This document shows positions 1 through 6,155 of a stretch of 9,514 nucleotides of DNA, piece after piece. Positions within the stretch are counted from its first letter, which is position 1; every line of letters starts with the position of its first letter. The stretch covers positions 1 through 9,514 of the forward strand of contig CAMGPO010000022.1 in assembly GCA_946060825.1 (NCBI GenBank). The letters run 5' to 3'. The notes beneath the pieces are model-generated. The model was not told where the DNA came from. It did no database searches and worked only from the letters and a program-made list of their open reading frames with translations. The position numbers were made by a program, and so were the translations under genes. Source of the stretch: an uncultured Clostridia bacterium. Its GTDB lineage: Bacteria > Bacillota > Clostridia > Oscillospirales > Oscillospiraceae.

Positions 1-638
1 CCCAGGCAAACGCCACCTCCGGTCTCGGCCTCCAGCGCGCCAAAAACGGCAGCTCCATCTATGACGCCGTCATCAACGGCCGTCCGGTGCAGGACATTGT
101 GGTCAAAACGGACTATGCCGATCTGCTGCCCGCCAGCAGCGCCCTCTCCGGTGCCGGCATCGAACTTGTCGGTGTCGATGACCGGGAGCATCAACTCCGC
201 CGTACACTGGAACCGCTCCGGAACTTCTATGACTATATTTTCATCGATTGTCCGCCGTCTCTCGAGCTGCTGACCCTCAACGGGCTCTGTGCAGCTGACC
301 AGATTTTAATTCCCGTTCAGTGCGAATACTATGCTCTGGAAGGTCTCAGCGACCTGATGGCTACCATGCGGGCCGTCAAGCGGCGTATGAATCCCCGTCT
401 GGAGCTGTTCGGCGTGTTGCTGACGATGTTCGACGGCCGCACCAACTTCAGCATGCAGGTGGCGGAGGAAGTCCGCCGCCACTTCCCCGGTAAAGTGTTC
501 GCCTCGGTGATCCCCCGCAACGTCCGTTTGGCCGAGGCGCCCAGCCACGGTCTGCCGGTCACAGCCTATGACCGGTTCAGCCGGGGCGCCGTTGCCTACC
601 GGAATCTGGCCGAGGAAATTCTCAGGAGGAAGCTATGA
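1..638 (+). CDS. parA: ParA/Soj chromosome-partitioning ATPase, 5' end outside window
   Basis: This is the C-terminal ~211 residues of a ParA/Soj family ATPase, read in frame from base 3. ParA binds DNA nonspecifically as an ATP dimer and works with ParB-parS to segregate the chromosome origin. The first visible residues, QANATSGLGL, are the typical ParA stretch that follows the switch I aspartate. The Walker B strand reads YDYIFIDCPPSL (bases about 228-261), followed by PVQCEYYALEGL and the late IPRNVRLAEAPSHGLP signature. The deviant Walker A (KGGVGKTT type) and about 45 N-terminal residues lie upstream of the window. A GTG at 87 could be read as a start, but homology clearly continues upstream of it. 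The stop overlaps the parB start as ATGA, so the two genes are translationally coupled. Identity is very secure from motifs; chromosomal (Soj) rather than plasmid type is inferred from the neighbours. Confidence 0.95.
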   Translation, partial: QANATSGLGLQRAKNGSSIYDAVINGRPVQDIVVKTDYADLLPASSALSGAGIELVGVDDREHQLRRTLEPLRNFYDYIFIDCPPSLELLTLNGLCAADQILIPVQCEYYALEGLSDLMATMRAVKRRMNPRLELFGVLLTMFDGRTNFSMQVAEEVRRHFPGKVFASVIPRNVRLAEAPSHGLPVTAYDRFSRGAVAYRNLAEEILRRKL

Positions 639-1501
639 GCAAACAACCCAAGGGACTGGGCCGCGGCCTCGGCGCACTGCTGGGTGACTTTGAAGAGCCA
701 ACGGCCGAGACCCACAGTCTCTCCATCCAAAGCGTAGAACCCAATCCGCTGCAGCCCCGGAAAACCTTTGATGAGGAGGAGCTGCAGCAGCTCGCCGACT
801 CCATCCGGGAGCACGGCATCATTCAGCCCTTGGCCGTCCGGCCCGTGGCCGACGGCTACTATCAGATCATTGCCGGTGAACGGCGCTGGCGGGCCGCCCG
901 CCTTGCAGGACTCGCCGAGGTGCCGGTGCTGATTCTCGACGTGGATGACCGGACCGTCATGGAGATGGCCCTGATTGAGAACCTGCAGCGTCAGGATCTC
1001 AACCCCATCGAAGAAGCCAACGGCTATAAAACCCTGATGGAGGACTACGGCCTGACCCAGGAGGAGACCGCCGCCAGGGTCGGCAAATCCCGTCCTGCCG
1101 TCACCAACTCCATGCGGCTGCTCTCCCTGCCGGAGGCTCTGCAGGAGATGCTGATTGAAGGTTCCCTCTCTCCCGGTCATGCCCGGGCAATTCTGTCTCT
1201 CAAGTCGGAGGCCCTGCAGCTCACCGCCGCCCAGAAGGTCAAGGCACTGCACCTCTCCGTCCGGCAGACGGAGACCCTCTGCAAAAACCTGGAAAAGCAG
1301 GCTCTTGAGGAAGAACCGGAACAGATCGCTTTCACGGTGGATTATATTGCGGAGTGTGAAAAAGACCTGACCGGCCGTCTGGGCCGCAAGGTCAAAATCA
1401 TCAACGGCAAACGGAAAGGCCGTTTTGAACTGGAATTCTATGGGCAGGAGGATCTCCAGCGGCTGCTGGAGCTGCTCCAGTCCTTACATGAGGTGAAATG
1501 A
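635..1501 (+). CDS. parB: ParB/Spo0J centromere-binding CTPase
   Basis: A 288-residue ParB/Spo0J protein, a usual length for the chromosomal family. ParB loads at parS sites, uses CTP to close as a sliding clamp, and recruits ParA and SMC. Visible elements in order: the N-terminal ParA-stimulating peptide KGLGRGLGALLG (residues 6-17); NPLQPR (37-42); the CTP-binding GERRWRAA box (81-88); ENLQR (115-119); a helix-turn-helix for parS at about 141-166 (TQEETAARVGKSRPAV); and a C-terminal dimerisation region ending in a leucine-rich helix (about 268-286). The start is fixed by AGGAGG at 624-629, five bases before ATG, and by the 4-base overlap with parA. All catalytic boxes are intact. It is followed by serS after one base, so the three genes probably share a transcript. 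No consensus parS palindrome was found within the window. Confidence 0.97.
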   Translation: MSKQPKGLGRGLGALLGDFEEPTAETHSLSIQSVEPNPLQPRKTFDEEELQQLADSIREHGIIQPLAVRPVADGYYQIIAGERRWRAARLAGLAEVPVLILDVDDRTVMEMALIENLQRQDLNPIEEANGYKTLMEDYGLTQEETAARVGKSRPAVTNSMRLLSLPEALQEMLIEGSLSPGHARAILSLKSEALQLTAAQKVKALHLSVRQTETLCKNLEKQALEEEPEQIAFTVDYIAECEKDLTGRLGRKVKIINGKRKGRFELEFYGQEDLQRLLELLQSLHEVK

Positions 1502-1502
1502 T

Positions 1503-2792
1503 ATGCTGGATATCAAGCGAATCAAGGAAAACCCCGAAGAGGTCAAGACCCTGCTCCGGGCCAAGGAAGTGGACTGCGACGCCCAGGTCGACCGCATCCT
1601 GGAGCTGGACAAGCAGCGCCGGGAGCTGATCGCCTCCACGGAGGCGAAGAAGGCCGAGCAGAATAAGGTCTCCAAGGACATTCCCCGGCTGAAAAAAGCT
1701 GGCGAGGACGTTGGGCCGATTTTTAAGCGCATGGCTGAACTGAAGGCCAGTATCGCGGAGAACGACGAAGCCCTCCGGAATGTCGATGCCGAGTACCGGA
1801 CGGCCATGCTGTCCCTGCCTAATCTTCCGGATCCAGATCTGAAGGCCGGCGGCAAGGAGAACAATGAGCCGCTGCGCTATTTCGGCGAGCCTCATCACTT
1901 CGACTTCGAGCCGAAGCATCACGTCGATCTCTGCACCGACCTTGGCTTGATCGACTACGAGCGCGGCACCAAGCTGGCAGGCGCTGGCTTCTGGATGTAC
2001 AAAGGCATGGGCGCCCGTCTGGAATGGGCCCTGCTCAACTACTTTATTGATACCCATCTGGCCGACGGCTATGAGATGATGATGGTGCCCCTGATGCTGG
2101 AATACCAGTGCGGCGAGACCGCCGGCCAGTTCCCCAAGTTTGCCGACGAGGTCTATAAGATCGAAAACCCGACCGACGACCGGCTCCACTTCATGCTGCC
2201 CACAGCAGAGACGGCCCTGGCCAGCGTCTATCGCGGTGAAATTCTGAACGAAAGCGACCTGCCCCGTAAGTTCTTCGCCTATACCCCCTGCTTCCGCCGG
2301 GAGGCCGGTTCCCACCGGGCCGACGAGCGCGGCATGGTCCGCGGCCACCAGTTCAACAAGATCGAGATGTTCCAGTACACCCTGCCGGAGAAATCCGACG
2401 AGGCCTTCGAGGAACTGGTGAGAAAGGCCGAAAACCTGGTCAAGGGGCTCGGTTTCCACTTCCGCACCGTCAAGCTGGCCGCCGGCGACTGCTCCGCCTC
2501 CATGGCACGCACCTACGACATTGAAATTCAGATTCCTTCCATGAATGGTTACAAGGAGGTCTCTTCCGTCTCCAACGCCCGGGATTATCAGGCCCGCCGC
2601 GGCAACATCCGCTTCCGCCGCGAGGCTACGGGCAAGACGGAATTTGTCCACACCCTCAATGGTTCCGGCCTTGCCACCTCCCGCATCTTCCCCGCCATGG
2701 TGGAACAGAATCAGCGGGCCGACGGCTCCATCGTTGTCCCCGAGGTCCTTCGCAAATATCTGGGCGGCCTCGAGGTTATCGAAAAGAAATAA
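1503..2792 (+). CDS. serS: Seryl-tRNA synthetase (serine--tRNA ligase)
   Basis: A full-length (429 residues) class II seryl-tRNA synthetase, which charges tRNA-Ser (and tRNA-Sec) with serine in the cytoplasm. The N-terminal part (about 1-110) begins MLDIKRIKENPEEVK and holds the long charged antiparallel coiled coil that grips the tRNA-Ser variable arm. The catalytic core shows TAE (234-236, serine pocket), motif 2 FRREAG (264-269) followed by RGMVRGHQFNKIEMF, and motif 3 within HTLNGSGLATSR (383-394). Relative to the common bacterial form, the core carries variant stretches such as EYQCGETAGQFPKF (200-213) and TAETALASVYRGEIL (234-248), suggesting a distinct SerRS subtype. The start is supported by AGGTGA at 1491-1496, six bases before ATG, inside the end of parB. 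With only one base between parB and serS there is no room for a T-box leader, so serS relies on upstream transcription or an internal promoter. Confidence 0.97.
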   Translation: MLDIKRIKENPEEVKTLLRAKEVDCDAQVDRILELDKQRRELIASTEAKKAEQNKVSKDIPRLKKAGEDVGPIFKRMAELKASIAENDEALRNVDAEYRTAMLSLPNLPDPDLKAGGKENNEPLRYFGEPHHFDFEPKHHVDLCTDLGLIDYERGTKLAGAGFWMYKGMGARLEWALLNYFIDTHLADGYEMMMVPLMLEYQCGETAGQFPKFADEVYKIENPTDDRLHFMLPTAETALASVYRGEILNESDLPRKFFAYTPCFRREAGSHRADERGMVRGHQFNKIEMFQYTLPEKSDEAFEELVRKAENLVKGLGFHFRTVKLAAGDCSASMARTYDIEIQIPSMNGYKEVSSVSNARDYQARRGNIRFRREATGKTEFVHTLNGSGLATSRIFPAMVEQNQRADGSIVVPEVLRKYLGGLEVIEKK

Positions 2793-2810
2793 AAAAGAAG
2801 GAGATCGCGA

Positions 2811-3233
2811 ATGAAAAAGTTTTTCAATGAATTCAAGGAATTCGCCATGCGCGGCAACGTCCTCGACATGGCAATCGGCGTCATCCTCGCCACGGCCTTC
2901 GGTCAGATCACCAGCACCCTCATCAACAACGTCCTGATGCCCCTGATTGGCTGGGCCTTCGGTGGCATTGATCTCAGCAAGCTCGACATTGTCCTGCGGG
3001 AAGCTGTGATGGACGGCGAAGCGGTTGTTCAGGAGGCCGTCACCATCGGCATCGGCACCTTCCTCACCGCCATCATCAATTTCATCCTCATCGCCTTCGT
3101 GGTCTTCCTCTTTGTCAAGGCCATGAACGCCGCCAAGAAGCCCAAGGAAGAGCCGGCCCCCGCCGACCCGGAACCCTCGGCCGAAGAAAAGCTCCTCACG
3201 GAGATTCGCGACCTTCTCAAGGAAAAGCAGTAA
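2811..3233 (+). CDS. mscL: Large-conductance mechanosensitive channel MscL
   Basis: A 140-residue MscL homologue, the homopentameric membrane valve that opens under lipid tension to release solutes on hypo-osmotic shock. It starts with the amphipathic N-terminal helix MKKFFNEFKEFAMRGNVLDMA, then TM1 at about 18-46 with the small-residue pore helix (AIGVILATAFGQI), an extracellular loop at about 50-75, and TM2 at about 77-103 (hydrophobic, ends FVKAMNAAKK). A Pro/Glu-rich linker (111-123) leads to the cytoplasmic C-terminal helix EEKLLTEIRDLLKEKQ, the usual bundle-forming end. AAGGAG at 2798-2803 sits seven bases before the ATG. It lies 18 bases after serS and is followed at once by a strong terminator, so it is the last gene of the parA-parB-serS-mscL unit. 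Length and topology match the family; no defect is seen. Confidence 0.96.
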   Translation: MKKFFNEFKEFAMRGNVLDMAIGVILATAFGQITSTLINNVLMPLIGWAFGGIDLSKLDIVLREAVMDGEAVVQEAVTIGIGTFLTAIINFILIAFVVFLFVKAMNAAKKPKEEPAPADPEPSAEEKLLTEIRDLLKEKQ

Positions 3234-3240
3234 TCATTGC

Positions 3241-3279
3241 AACCGCCGCAGGGGTTCCTGCGGCGGTTTCCTTTGTTCT
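3241..3279 (+). terminator. Rho-independent terminator after mscL
   Basis: A perfect 12-base-pair stem, AACCGCCGCAGG (3241-3252) with CCTGCGGCGGTT (3257-3268), closes a GGTT loop and is followed by the T-rich tract TCCTTTGTTCT. It begins eight bases after the mscL stop and ends the parAB-serS-mscL transcript. Confidence 0.93.
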
Positions 3280-3310
3280 AAAAAATTATGGTAAACCAGA
3301 TATCCGCCTC

Positions 3311-3339
3311 TTGTTCACCGCCGTTTCCTGTGATATAAT
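3311..3339 (+). promoter_or_regulatory. Sigma-A-type extended -10 promoter for the dnaD-dnaC operon
   Basis: A perfect -10 TATAAT (3334-3339) is preceded by TG at 3331-3332, forming an extended -10. A weaker -35, TTGTTC (3311-3316), sits exactly 17 bases upstream of the -10. It lies between the mscL terminator and the next gene, with transcription predicted to start near 3346. AAGGAG at 3358-3363, eight bases before ATG 3372, is the ribosome binding site. No operator or riboswitch is apparent in the short leader. Confidence 0.85.
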
Positions 3340-3371
3340 GACAGGTACTGACGAAAAAAGGAGCCTGCCCC

Positions 3372-4271
3372 ATGGACGAGACTGTGCTGACCCTCCCAAA
3401 ACAGGATATCCGCAAGCTGCTGGCCGCCGCCTCAGGCAATGCCGCCCTGCTCTACCTGTACCTGCGCACGGGCGGGGATCCGGATCAGGCCCGGGACGCC
3501 CTTTCGATGAGTGTGAGCCAGATCAACTGCGCCATGGCCTCCCTGCGGCAGATGGGCCTGATTGAGGAAAAGGCCCGCTTTCTCGAACCAGGCGAGCGAC
3601 CTGTCTACACGGAACTGGATCTTACCCGGGAAATGGAAAAGGGAAAGGACTTCGGCCTGCTGGTGGGCGAGGTGCAACGCCGTCTCGGCCGCACCCTCTC
3701 CACGGAGGAACTGAAAATTCTCCTGTCCCTGCGGGACTACCTGCGGCTTCCGGACGAAGTCATCTCGATCCTGATCTCCTTCTGTATGCAGCGCAACCGA
3801 GCCCGGGGCAACGTCCGGGCGCCCTCCATGCGCAGCATTGAAAAGGAGGCCTACGTCTGGGCCGACAACGGCATTGACACCCTGGAAGAGGCCGCGGCCT
3901 ATATGCAGCAGCAGCTGATGCGCCAGTCGAAGCTCGGCTCTATCCGCCACGCCCTGCAGATTCACGACCGCCGCCTGACGCCCAGTGAAGAAAAATACAT
4001 TCTCAAGTGGTTGGAGATGGGCTTCGGTGAACCGGAAATATTGCTGGCCTATGACCGTACCTGCCTCCAGGCCGGTGGTCTCAAGTGGAACTACATGAAC
4101 AGTATCCTGACAAGCTGGCAGAAACAGAATCTCTACACCGTCGACCAGATTTTGAAGTATGACAAGGCTCCGGAGCGCCGGAACGCCGCGAAGCAAACCG
4201 ATCCCGACGCGGTGGATCCCATGGCGCTGCGGGCCATCCAGCGCATGATGAATGAAAAGGAGGACGCCTGA
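3372..4271 (+). CDS. DnaD-domain replication initiation protein (two DnaD domains)
   Basis: A 299-residue protein of the DnaD/DnaB helicase-loading family of Firmicutes, which remodels origin or PriA-bound DNA and helps deliver the replicative helicase. Residues about 10-68 resemble the N-terminal winged-helix oligomerisation domain (ending SQINCAMASLRQMGLIEE). Two helical DnaD-type (DDBH2) repeats seem to follow: one at about 92-172 (EVQRRLGRTLSTEELKILLSL... to IEKEAYVWADNGIDT) and one at about 186-262. The second carries the hallmark end LKWNYMNSILTSWQKQNLYTVDQI, matching the family's W-Y-IL-W pattern; the first has the degenerate YVWADNGI. A charged tail follows. The gene has its own promoter and overlaps the next gene, a DnaC-type ATPase, by one base (TGATG). 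That arrangement resembles the dnaB-dnaI pair of Bacillus. It could be called DnaD or a shortened DnaB; the family is secure, the exact orthologue is not. Confidence 0.9.
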   Translation: MDETVLTLPKQDIRKLLAAASGNAALLYLYLRTGGDPDQARDALSMSVSQINCAMASLRQMGLIEEKARFLEPGERPVYTELDLTREMEKGKDFGLLVGEVQRRLGRTLSTEELKILLSLRDYLRLPDEVISILISFCMQRNRARGNVRAPSMRSIEKEAYVWADNGIDTLEEAAAYMQQQLMRQSKLGSIRHALQIHDRRLTPSEEKYILKWLEMGFGEPEILLAYDRTCLQAGGLKWNYMNSILTSWQKQNLYTVDQILKYDKAPERRNAAKQTDPDAVDPMALRAIQRMMNEKEDA

Positions 4272-5257
4272 TGCCCTACTCCAAGGAAATCCTTTCCCGT
4301 GCCCGGGCGCGGCTTGCCCAGGCCCGGCAGGAGCAGCAGGACACCTATGAGGCCCATCTGCAGGAGGCCTATGTCCGCTATCCCCGGCTCCGGGAGATCG
4401 ACCGGGCGCTTCAGAACACCATGGCCCAGGTGGTTGCCGCCTCCTTCCGCAGCGGGGAGGATCCGACGGAAGCCATCGCCGCCATCAAAGAGCAGAATCT
4501 CGCCCTCCAGCAGGAGCGCGAGTGGATTTTGGACGCCTCCGACCTCGACCCGGACTTTCTGGATGACAGCCCTATCTGCGCCAAGTGCGGCGGCACCGGC
4601 TACATCGGCTCGACCATGTGCGACTGTCTCCGGGAGCTGTGCCGTTCGGAGCAGAAAAAAGAACTTTCCTCCCTGATCGGCAGCGGCAGGGAGCGGTTCT
4701 CCGCCTTCCGGCTGGACTACTATCCCGACCGGATTGATCCGCGGTGGAACGTCAGTCCCCGGGCCCTGATGACCAAAAATCTGAACCGGTGCAAGAACTA
4801 TGCCTCCGGCTTCTCGACCCAGTCTCCCTCCCTGCTGTTCTCCGGCAATCCCGGCCTGGGCAAGACCTTCCTCTCCGGCTGCATTGCCCGCTCCGTGGCC
4901 GACCGGGGCTTCTCCGTGGTCTACGACACCGCTATTCAGCTCATCGCCGACTATGAGGCGGACAAATTTGGAGACCGCACGGAGGAGAGCCGCCAGAACC
5001 TCAAAAAATACACGGACTGCGACCTTCTGATCGTTGACGATCTCGGCACGGAGATGGTGACGCAGTTCTCCCTCTCCGCCCTTTACACGGTCATCAACAC
5101 ACGGATCCTCGCGGGTCTGCCAATGATTGTCTCCACCAATCTGGACTCCGCCGGCATCCACAGCCGTTATTCGCCCCAGATCGCCTCCCGCCTGCTGGGT
5201 ACTTTCGAGCTGGTGCGCTTTCTTGGCGACGACATCCGCCTGCGCGGCAAGCTCTGA
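4271..5257 (+). CDS. DnaC/DnaI-type helicase-loader AAA+ ATPase
   Basis: A 328-residue AAA+ ATPase of the DnaC/DnaI/IstB group, predicted to load the replicative helicase. The N-terminal part (1-95) is helical and charged. A probable zinc site follows, with C103, C106, C117 and C119 in CAKCGGTGYIGSTMCDC (C124 nearby), as in clostridial DnaC proteins. The ATPase core has Walker A GNPGLGKT (192-199), Walker B LLIVDDLG (252-259), sensor 1 STN (288-290), and a likely arginine finger R307 in IASRLLG; it ends with the usual FLGDDIRLRGKL. The start is set by a strong AAGGAGG at 4257-4263 and by the one-base overlap with the DnaD-domain gene, implying coupled translation and joint function. It could be mistaken for IstB of IS21 transposons, but no istA or IS ends are present, and the DnaD neighbour and zinc motif support a loader. 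Confidence 0.93.
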   Translation: MPYSKEILSRARARLAQARQEQQDTYEAHLQEAYVRYPRLREIDRALQNTMAQVVAASFRSGEDPTEAIAAIKEQNLALQQEREWILDASDLDPDFLDDSPICAKCGGTGYIGSTMCDCLRELCRSEQKKELSSLIGSGRERFSAFRLDYYPDRIDPRWNVSPRALMTKNLNRCKNYASGFSTQSPSLLFSGNPGLGKTFLSGCIARSVADRGFSVVYDTAIQLIADYEADKFGDRTEESRQNLKKYTDCDLLIVDDLGTEMVTQFSLSALYTVINTRILAGLPMIVSTNLDSAGIHSRYSPQIASRLLGTFELVRFLGDDIRLRGKL

Positions 5258-5269
5258 TCGTTCCAAAGG

Positions 5270-5299
5270 AAAAACCCGAACCGAACGGTTCGGGCTTTT
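5270..5299. terminator. Bidirectional intrinsic terminator between convergent genes
   Basis: The stem CCCGAACC (5275-5282) pairs with GGTTCGGG (5287-5294) around a GAAC loop. On the plus strand a short CTTTT follows (5295-5299), ending the dnaD-dnaC operon. On the minus strand the same stem is followed by five T (from A5270-5274), placed eight bases after the stop of the GlmU-like gene. The minus-strand tail is the stronger one. Confidence 0.88.
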
Positions 5300-5302
5300 G
5301 GC

Positions 5303-6034
5303 TTATTTCAGGTATTTCTCCGCGATGGCCAGCTGCTCCGGCGTATTGACGCCGAGAATTTGCTCGTTCAGCTCCGCCGTGTAGACAGAAACTTTTCCAC
5401 CACGCTGCTTCATCAGGGCCGGTACGTCAGTCAGGTAATACTCCTGCTGGGCGTTGTTGTTCCGCAGCAGGTCGAGGCAGGCCAGCAGCTCCTTGCAGTC
5501 AAAGGCGTAGATGCCCACGTTCAGCTCCCGGATGGCCTTCTGTTCCGGGGTGCAGTCCCGATCCTCGACCACCTGCAAAAATTCGCCATTCTCGTCCTTG
5601 AGCACGCGGCCATAGGGCAGTTTTTCTTCCGTGGTGCCGGAGAGCAGGGTACAGACAGAGCCGGTTCTCTCGTGTTCGGCCAAAAGTCCCCGGTAGACCT
5701 CCTCCTTCAGCAGCGGCATATCGCCGTAGCAGACGAGGACGGTGCCGTCAAATCCCTCCAGTTCCGCTTTGGCACAGCGGACGGCGTGGCCGGTGCCGAG
5801 CTGGGGATCCTGTACCGCGTGGGGATAGTCAGGGAAGGCGGCGATCACATCCTCCCGCCGGTAGCCGACGACGAGGATCGTGTCCTCCTTCGGGACAAAT
5901 TGCAGGGTTTTCAGGACATAATAGAGCAGGGGCTTGCCGCAGGCCAGCCGCAGCACCTTGGGCATGGTATTGGTTTCGGTCATCATTCTGGTGCCCTTGC
6001 CGGCTGCCAGGACAACCGCTTTGATCGCGTTCAT
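5303..6034 (-). CDS. GlmU-like UDP-GlcNAc pyrophosphorylase, nucleotidyltransferase domain only
   Basis: A 243-residue sugar nucleotidyltransferase closely resembling the N-terminal half of GlmU, which makes UDP-N-acetylglucosamine from UTP and GlcNAc-1-phosphate for peptidoglycan and other envelope polymers. Motifs: LAAGKGTRM (9-17) with the catalytic lysine K26 in MPKVL; QLGTGHA (78-84); YGDMPL with metal ligand D105; YGR (141-143); E157 in VVEDRD; N172; NNNAQQEYYLTD (192-203); and the second metal ligand N230 in GVNTPEQL. The protein ends at AIAEKYLK, where full-length GlmU (~455 residues) would begin its left-handed beta-helix acetyltransferase. Three extra residues lie between the GTRM loop and K26 compared with E. 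coli GlmU. ATG 6034 has GGAGGG upstream (6041-6046) and its own promoter; a longer in-frame reading to 6316 would cross the divergent gene and is unlikely. Substrate is inferred from motifs; another hexosamine-1-phosphate is possible. Confidence 0.9.
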   Translation of the reverse strand: MNAIKAVVLAAGKGTRMMTETNTMPKVLRLACGKPLLYYVLKTLQFVPKEDTILVVGYRREDVIAAFPDYPHAVQDPQLGTGHAVRCAKAELEGFDGTVLVCYGDMPLLKEEVYRGLLAEHERTGSVCTLLSGTTEEKLPYGRVLKDENGEFLQVVEDRDCTPEQKAIRELNVGIYAFDCKELLACLDLLRNNNAQQEYYLTDVPALMKQRGGKVSVYTAELNEQILGVNTPEQLAIAEKYLK

Positions 6035-6065
6035 CGCAGACCCTCCATTGCATGATTGTATGGAA

Positions 6066-6094
6066 ATCATACTCTGTTTTCCGGAAAAAAGCAA
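6066..6094 (-). promoter_or_regulatory. Promoter of the GlmU-like gene
   Basis: Reading the minus strand, the -35 TTGCTT (6094-6089) and -10 TATGAT (6071-6066) are separated by 17 bases. The predicted transcription start is near 6059, about 25 bases upstream of ATG 6034, leaving room only for the GGAGGG site. Confidence 0.75.
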
Positions 6095-6107
6095 TCCCGT
6101 CTTGCTT
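6089..6107. repeat. Inverted repeat made of the two divergent -35 hexamers
   Basis: AAGCAA (6089-6094) and TTGCTT (6102-6107) are exact reverse complements, separated by seven bases (TCCCGTC). Each arm doubles as the -35 hexamer of one of two divergent promoters. It may be only a by-product of two similar -35 boxes, or an operator able to shut both genes; the sequence alone cannot tell. Confidence 0.6.
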
Positions 6108-6130
6108 CTGTTGACGAAGAATGGTAAAAT
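6102..6130 (+). promoter_or_regulatory. Promoter of the DUF2156-GNAT operon
   Basis: The -35 TTGCTT (6102-6107) and -10 TAAAAT (6125-6130) are spaced by 17 bases, with an A-rich start region following. Transcription would begin near 6137, only about 19 bases before ATG 6156, giving a very short leader. The TTGACG at 6111-6116 looks better as a -35, but it is only eight bases from this -10 and has no partner at correct spacing. Confidence 0.7.
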
Positions 6131-6155
6131 AAAAGAAAAACACTCGAGGTAATTT

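Noticed and set aside
87..638. GTG at 87 as the true start of the ParA gene
   Set aside because: ParA-typical sequence (QANATSGLGL) continues in frame upstream to the window edge, and a protein starting at 87 would lack the nucleotide-binding loop.
635..1501. A parS centromere site near parAB
   Set aside because: I looked for the TGTTTCACGTGAAACA palindrome and near matches in the window and saw none; sites may lie outside.
1401..2651. Long minus-strand open frame (416 codons) opposite serS
   Set aside because: It lies antisense to a complete, motif-rich SerRS gene. Its translation is low-complexity G/V/L/A/Q/H-rich with no recognisable domain, as expected for the antisense of GC-rich codons.
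3234..3371. DnaA-box cluster or origin in the intergenic regions
   Set aside because: No TTATCCACA-like repeats were seen in 3234-3371, 6035-6155 or 7805-7875; these are short and explained by terminators, promoters and the repeat-like element.
4271..5257. IstB of an IS21-type insertion sequence
   Set aside because: There is no istA transposase or terminal inverted repeat, while the Cys4-type zinc motif and the DnaD-domain partner gene fit a helicase loader.
4133..5266. Minus-strand open frame (377 codons) opposite the DnaC-type gene
   Set aside because: It is a shadow of the zinc-finger AAA+ gene, has no domain signature and no convincing ribosome binding site, and spans the end of the DnaD-domain gene.
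6111..6116. TTGACG as the -35 for the DUF2156 operon
   Set aside because: It is only eight bases from the TAAAAT -10, and the position 17 bases downstream reads AGAAAA, a poor -10. TTGCTT at 6102 has exact spacing.
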